From Tigriopus japonicus (Eukaryota; Arthropoda; Copepoda; Harpacticoida; Harpacticidae): 64,000 nt of DNA. Under the pieces are notes generated by a model. That model worked only from the letters and a program-made list of their open reading frames with translations. It was not told the origin of the DNA and searched no databases. Made by a program: the position numbers and the translations under genes. Below, in pieces: positions 24,901 to 30,900 of the stretch; within the stretch, counting starts at the first letter, position 1, and each line of letters starts with the position of its first letter. The DNA is taken from assembly GCA_010645155.1 (NCBI GenBank), contig JAAGOF010000043.1:161326-225325 (forward strand). The letters are read 5' to 3'.

Positions 24901-27900
24901 GGGCCGCGGCCCAAATGTAGGCCCAAGGGTGGTCGTTGGTGGGCCCAGGAGCTTTGGAGAAAGTCAAAAATGGTGGGCCCGAGAACCATCCATAGTACAG
25001 TACTCGTGGTCCAAAGCTCTTTGATTGCTAATTTGTGGGCCCCTGAACCTACCAATGCCTGTTTGGTGGGCCCCTGACAACACAAGTCAAATTTCGTGGG
25101 CCTTGACCCAAAAGTGGTTGCCAACCCCTGTTCTTGACGCTTCAAGGACTCCGGTCAGCTGACGATCACGGTCGTCAGCCATCAGCCAACACGTCTGGGA
25201 ATTCTACTCTACAACAAAAAAAAATCCAAGCCCTGGTTAAGCGGTTTTAGCCCAACAACAACTCCAACTTGCACAACATTTTCTTTCAAAATGTTCCTTC
25301 ATTTTCCTTTGGAAATGGTACCTGCACCATGGAGGTGTTGAAGAGGATGGAAGAGGAGTTACACTCAAGATTCCACCACAGATATTTCTGTTGAGATACT
25401 TGGACTAATGGTTATAGCAAGATTCTTTTTTGGCATTTCCTCATTGTTATGAAGACTTAAATCCTTTAGAGAGCTGAATGTCAAAACATTCACGAGACAA
25501 GAAGTGTGCTTGGACCTCTAAAACTAAGGTGGAGAACATTCAGTCAATGTAAATATGGAGAATGGATGTGACCCCAATGAGGACGGAGGGCGGGAGAGAG
25601 GACAACACGTGTTAGTAAGACAAGAACGAGTGATGATTTATTTCCATCAGTTGATTGCGTTATTCCTTTGTGCAGGCAATAAGGAACAGGAACCACATTG
25701 GATCAGTTGTATTTTGCCTTGTCCATCCACCGCTCTCTCCCATTGAATCAGGGCAAATTCAAGGCTGTGTAACTGAGAAGCGTCGGTCAAGAGTTGGGTG
25801 TGCAACTTGGGATTGAACGGTTGAACTACAGAGGGTGAGGTAAGCAGTTATTTTGCCTTGCGGAATTCAGACTCATGGTCGAGGAGCCACAACCATGCCG
25901 AGGTCTTCTTCAGCAATTTTTGCATCTTAACAGTGGGATGTTGGAGAACGGGAATAAATGCTCCAAGCTGGTTCGCCAATCCAAGAAATGATCTCAAGTT
26001 GGTCAATGATTTTGGAGTCGGAAAATCTCGGAGAGCAGAGAGTTTTGAGGGGTCAGGCTTCATGCCAGTGGAAGACACAATCAATGAGTCCAGCAAACTT
26101 GATGGACTGACTGATTTCAAACTTTTTGATAGAAAATTTTATTCTATGCTCCCGACATTCCCTATGACACTTGCCAGACAATCCATCAATTCAGGTAAGG
26201 TAATGGCCTGAACACAAATGTCATCAATTATTTTTGCAATCCTTTTTTTGTGCTTAAATTCCTCCAAAGCCATGTCAGTCCTCAAACTGAACACATCACC
26301 ACTGCCTTTCCAGCCCATGGGGGCAACAAGAGGGCAATACTTGTTGTCGGGTAAGAGGAACGCACATAGGTATGATGAGGCCTCATCCAACGGAATCTGG
26401 AAATACCCATGCACGGCATTAAATTTTGCGAACCAGTGGCTTTCCGGTAAGATTTGACGCATCAGATCTGGTACTGAGGAAAATGGATGAATAGGTCTCT
26501 TTGTGGCCTTGTTCAACTTTTAATAATTGACGACCATTCTCACACTGCCTCCCCCTTTTGGAACGAAATGCGTGGGGGCACACCACTCTGTATTTTCCGG
26601 ACAACGGACCATCATCTTGGCTCTTATTAGTTCCCAACAAAGAACGGTGGATGACTCCTTGCAATTCATTGATACTGATTGGGCCGTGGTAACATGGTAA
26701 GGAGTAATACCTTTTCTGTCATTGAGCTCAATTTTCATATTACCAAATCCCTTCATTGATCCAGCAGCCTTGTCTAGTAAAGACACCATGACATTAGATG
26801 AGTCTATTAGGAAGTGGCGGATTCGCTTGACATCATTTTCCACATTCTGTTTGATGCAATCGATCACATTCTCGATATCTTTCACCTGATCTGGCGACAG
26901 GGGCATTATCATGACGGCCTCCTTGGCAGGCAAGGGAGATGGTTGCGTAGCATCCTTGTTCATCTTGTCAGCGGCGTGAACAACAGAAGTCATGGCTTGA
27001 CAGTGGTAGATTGCAGGGAAATTTGGGGGCAGGATGCCCAGGGCCATGAGGTCCTTTTTCCAATCAAAGGATCAACAATATCAGGTGATATAATCACAGA
27101 GATTTTGGTTGAAGGTCCTCCCTTGACGTTACCAATAAAAATAACTTTCCCAATATTTCTTAATGGGGTACCATTGGCCGCGCTGAGGATCGTGTGGAAT
27201 TGTTCCAATACTGTTCCCTTGGGGAAAACCTCTTGCGAAAGAACTGTGCAAACGGCACCGGAATCTGGTAATGCGTTAATAAGGATTTTGTTGGAAGTGG
27301 TAATTTCGATAGATCAGATTGAGATTGTGAACGAGTTCTGATGACGTTCAGCTTCGCCGTGGATGGGGATCGACTGGTTTCTCCGCAATAGTGGACTCCA
27401 GGGGAACCACGGCGTGTCCATTCACGGGGGCGTCCTCTGTTGGTTGTATCGCCATATGATATAGGTGGCGGCACAGCCATAGCATCCATTTTAATGTCCT
27501 GTTTGTCTATCAACTTATCCAAAATGTCCTCCTCCTCACTCAGAAGACGCCACTGACGTTTGGGGTAGGCAATTGGCTTATTGAGCTCACAAATAAGCCG
27601 CAGTTTCTTCAAAGTCCGATACTTTCTGTTCATCACTTCCTCTTTGAGGCCCATTTTGATGATTTAGACCACTAGACGTGACGTAGTTCAGTGTTGGAGA
27701 CGGCATGCTCCCTTAGGTCATTCAAAATGGCGTGTCAAGAGGCGTGTGAAAAGATGTGTGCAGGGTCAAACAGGGTGGGGCGTGGTTCAAGACTACTTCT
27801 GCGCCATGGAGAATGGTTGTGATCCCAATGAGGACGGAGGGCGGGAGAGAGGACAACACGTGATAGTAAAACAAGAACGAGTGATGATTAGTGATGGGAG

Positions 27901-30900
27901 GCAAACAAGAGCTTGGGCAAGCGGTCCGGTACAGTACCTTGGACTTGCCGAAACTTGGGTCTACTTGGGTGCCTGTACAAGTATTTTTCCCACCTTACAG
28001 GTTTGCCAAATTTGCTAGGAATGAAGACTAAACCTTCGGCATCAGAATTTCAATTAACCAGAAAGTTTCAGCTAAATAGGGCCCAGGCCCTTGTTAGGAT
28101 GGATTTTTAGATGAAAATACACAATTCAAAGCTTTTGCATCGAGAAATGCAAAAGCTTTTGAGAATATTTCAAAAAAAAAAAAAAAGATTTGGCATCTTA
28201 TATTTTTTTCTAGCAACTCTGAGTGACCGAGCTTGTTCCCAAGTGTGACTGTTAAATGTCATTCTTGATTGACCTGAAAAGTGTATTCATGTGTGGCTTA
28301 GAACGGAAACTAAAGAAAAAACATGGTTTTGCAAATGCTATCCAAATCAAAATATTTTTTGTTTCACTTCCACTGTTTATTGCTGAATTATCAAGGTCAA
28401 AAGATCATTGAAAATGCAACTTGGCATTCTTTTCTTCTAAGTCACACTGCAAGCATCTTAACTCTTCTAAGAGCAACTGCCGGCAACTGCATCTTCCAAT
28501 GTTCCTTGCGCTTGCCAATTGGGTGTATTGCCCAAGTAATGCTTGTCAACAACTTGTTCTTGGGTGTTTGTGATGACTCATTACTTGCCCAAGTCACATC
28601 ACTAGTGATGATCTATTTCCATCAGTTGACAAAGCATAGACGAAGCTACAAGAAGTATAGATGGTAACCGGAGAATCCTACAAAATATTAACACAAGAAT
28701 TTTCAATGAATTCTTTCAAGGCGCATGTTCAATAGTTTTAACCATTAATCAAAAAATAAATTACGTTGTAGCTGTAGGCCTCATACCATTTCTTCAGAAA
28801 TTAGAGGCAAGTTTTTTTAGACGCAAAAGATTGATCTCAGGATTGTACTTAAGTGCTAGAAGTCCGATCTTGGGATCGATCTTTGCGTCTAAAAAACTAG
28901 CCTCAGAGTTCGCATCCACCCTTTTCAAGGGTCCCTGTGTCAAGGATGGAGTTGAGACAGAAGCTGTTTTCAATCTTAGTCCATCTGTCTTTCTACATTG
29001 CTAGATCCTTCAACAAGTATGCTTGAAATTCGTTTCTTTTTTTCCATAAAGCGAGTGACATAAGTTTTCCTTGTCCTAGAGATAGATTGTCTCCTCTTCC
29101 TTCTCAAAATAGTCAGAGTTTTAAATGACTTGTTTGTTTGGATCGAAATACCCAAACATCTTGGCATTTTTTGGACACTAAGTTCAATTGGGAAAAACTT
29201 TACGTTTATTGTATTTTATAAGTTTACGTCCAGAGGAAAAATGTGTACTTAAAAAACTATTAAAAATAAATTCCCTTAGATTTCATATAGCTTTTGTAGG
29301 TCGCCAAAGAAAATGAAAATTTTGAGTCCTGTTGTGTGTTCAACAAAAAACTGAAATGAAATATGTACAATTCATTTTAAATTTTACGATTTCTTGAAGG
29401 AACATGTTCAAAATGGACTAAAATCGAAACTTGAAACATGAACCCAATTTTTCAAAAGCTTTAAATTCTTACCCAAGTTTGAGTGTCTTTGACACTGCAA
29501 AAGATTTTTATCGAAACAGATTTTAAGTGCTTTTAAAGTGATATTTCATGTCATTTTGCGCTATGTGTACCTAATCTTCAAAACTTTGAAAATTTCATTT
29601 TATCTAATATTAATAATTATTATACCAATCTTTATTGCAAGATATTTCTCATTGAATACATTTCTGTTCTTTTAAACAATACTATATTGTATTTTTGTTC
29701 GTACCAAGAGGGGACCATTCTGAGTTATTGGTTGGCGCCTTTCAAGGCGAGTCTCCACTAGACATGGGATATTAGGTGGAGACCTGGGATCGAACCCATA
29801 AACCCGAGCAATGCTTGGACGCGCGTTAACCAATTGAGCTACAACCATCTGCCCTTGACATTGGGAGCAACATTGAAAAAGCTTAATGAAATCTTTAGGA
29901 ATTTGTTTCTTGTTAACTATTCGTGGATTGACCTTGCATTAGCTGATCAAGCGACAGTATCAAAACAAAGAGAAAAACTGTTCAAGCAGCTTCCAAGAAA
30001 TAAGGGTTCGAGTTTTCGGCTCTTGAAAAAACTTGTTTCATCTAACTACGATAGCGAGGAGGCAGATTTCAACGCATGATGTGCGGTCACTCTATGAAAA
30101 TCACAAGAAAAAGATGTTCACAGCTTACAGCTGACGAACCTTAAAATTTTGTAAGCTGTTTTGCGTTTGTCGATAGCGTTTTTCGCCTTTTTGGGGTCAA
30201 AAATGGACCATTCAAACCCAAAGCTCAGCTCGTGATGAATATATCTTCAAATCAATTTCAATTCAACACGTAACAAAATGGTTTCTAAATATGGGTTGAA
30301 TAGTTCGTTAAAATTGTTATTATTAATAGGTTTTTAGGCATACAAGTTTTTCATTATGCTGCAATTACACTACACTTGTTTTGTCGCATTTTAACGGCAC
30401 TTATGTGAGCCACATCGCTTTTGAGCTACAAATGTGTCACATTTCCGACTTGGAACATGTTCTAATTTTGTGTGATGTGAAGCACATTTTGTGACGTTCG
30501 TGTGCTAAAACGTCATGAGAAAGTCCGACGTGACCAAAAACTCAAATCTCAATATAAGACAATATTCATTCATTTGAACTCAACAATCTAATTTCCGTGT
30601 TAAAAAACAAGCTATTGTCTCAAATAGAATTTAAAAATAGTTGGTTGATCTAATTTTTGGGTTATGATCACATCAAGGTTGAATTAAGAAAAGACGCTTT
30701 GGTCAACTTGGCTTTCGAAAGAAATCGAGCAGTGTTGTCATATAGGTTGAAAATTAGAGGTTACGCGCCCGGAAAATAAAAATTTCAATGACTGAAAAAG
30801 TAAAAAAAGAATACACGAGAATGAAAGCCAAGCAAAATACAAATTAGAATATATCTGTCAACAATAATGAACTTTAAACTTGACTCTCAAGTAAAAGAAA

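Larger units (their letters stand above)
25556..28682 (-). mobile_element. LTR retrotransposon, Ty3/gypsy-like, internally reduced
   Basis: Flanked by the 5-bp duplication AAATA (25551-25555 and 28683-28687), inserted in family A where copy 1 has AATATTAACAC. The right LTR starts TGGAGAATGG at 27807 and ends CCTACA at 28682. Without its nested insertion it is about 150 bp. The left LTR begins at 25556 but matches only for about 100 bp. The internal part carries protease and reverse transcriptase remnants on the minus strand. RNase H and integrase are not seen, so this is a deleted, non-functional copy. Confidence 0.75.
24143..28960 (+). repeat. Family A, copy 2, interrupted by nested insertions
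   Basis: Family A sequence is present at 24143-24834, 25252-25550 and 28683-28960, collinear with the minus strand of 1-1085. The gaps are a MITE (24835-25243) containing a second MITE, an LTR element (25556-28682) containing a hAT-type element, and a palindromic MITE (28804-28904). All sit in intron 1 of the ShK gene. Confidence 0.75.

Noticed and set aside
29774..29853. Functional tRNA gene
   Set aside because: A and B boxes are good but acceptor stem halves do not pair and SINE-like body follows.
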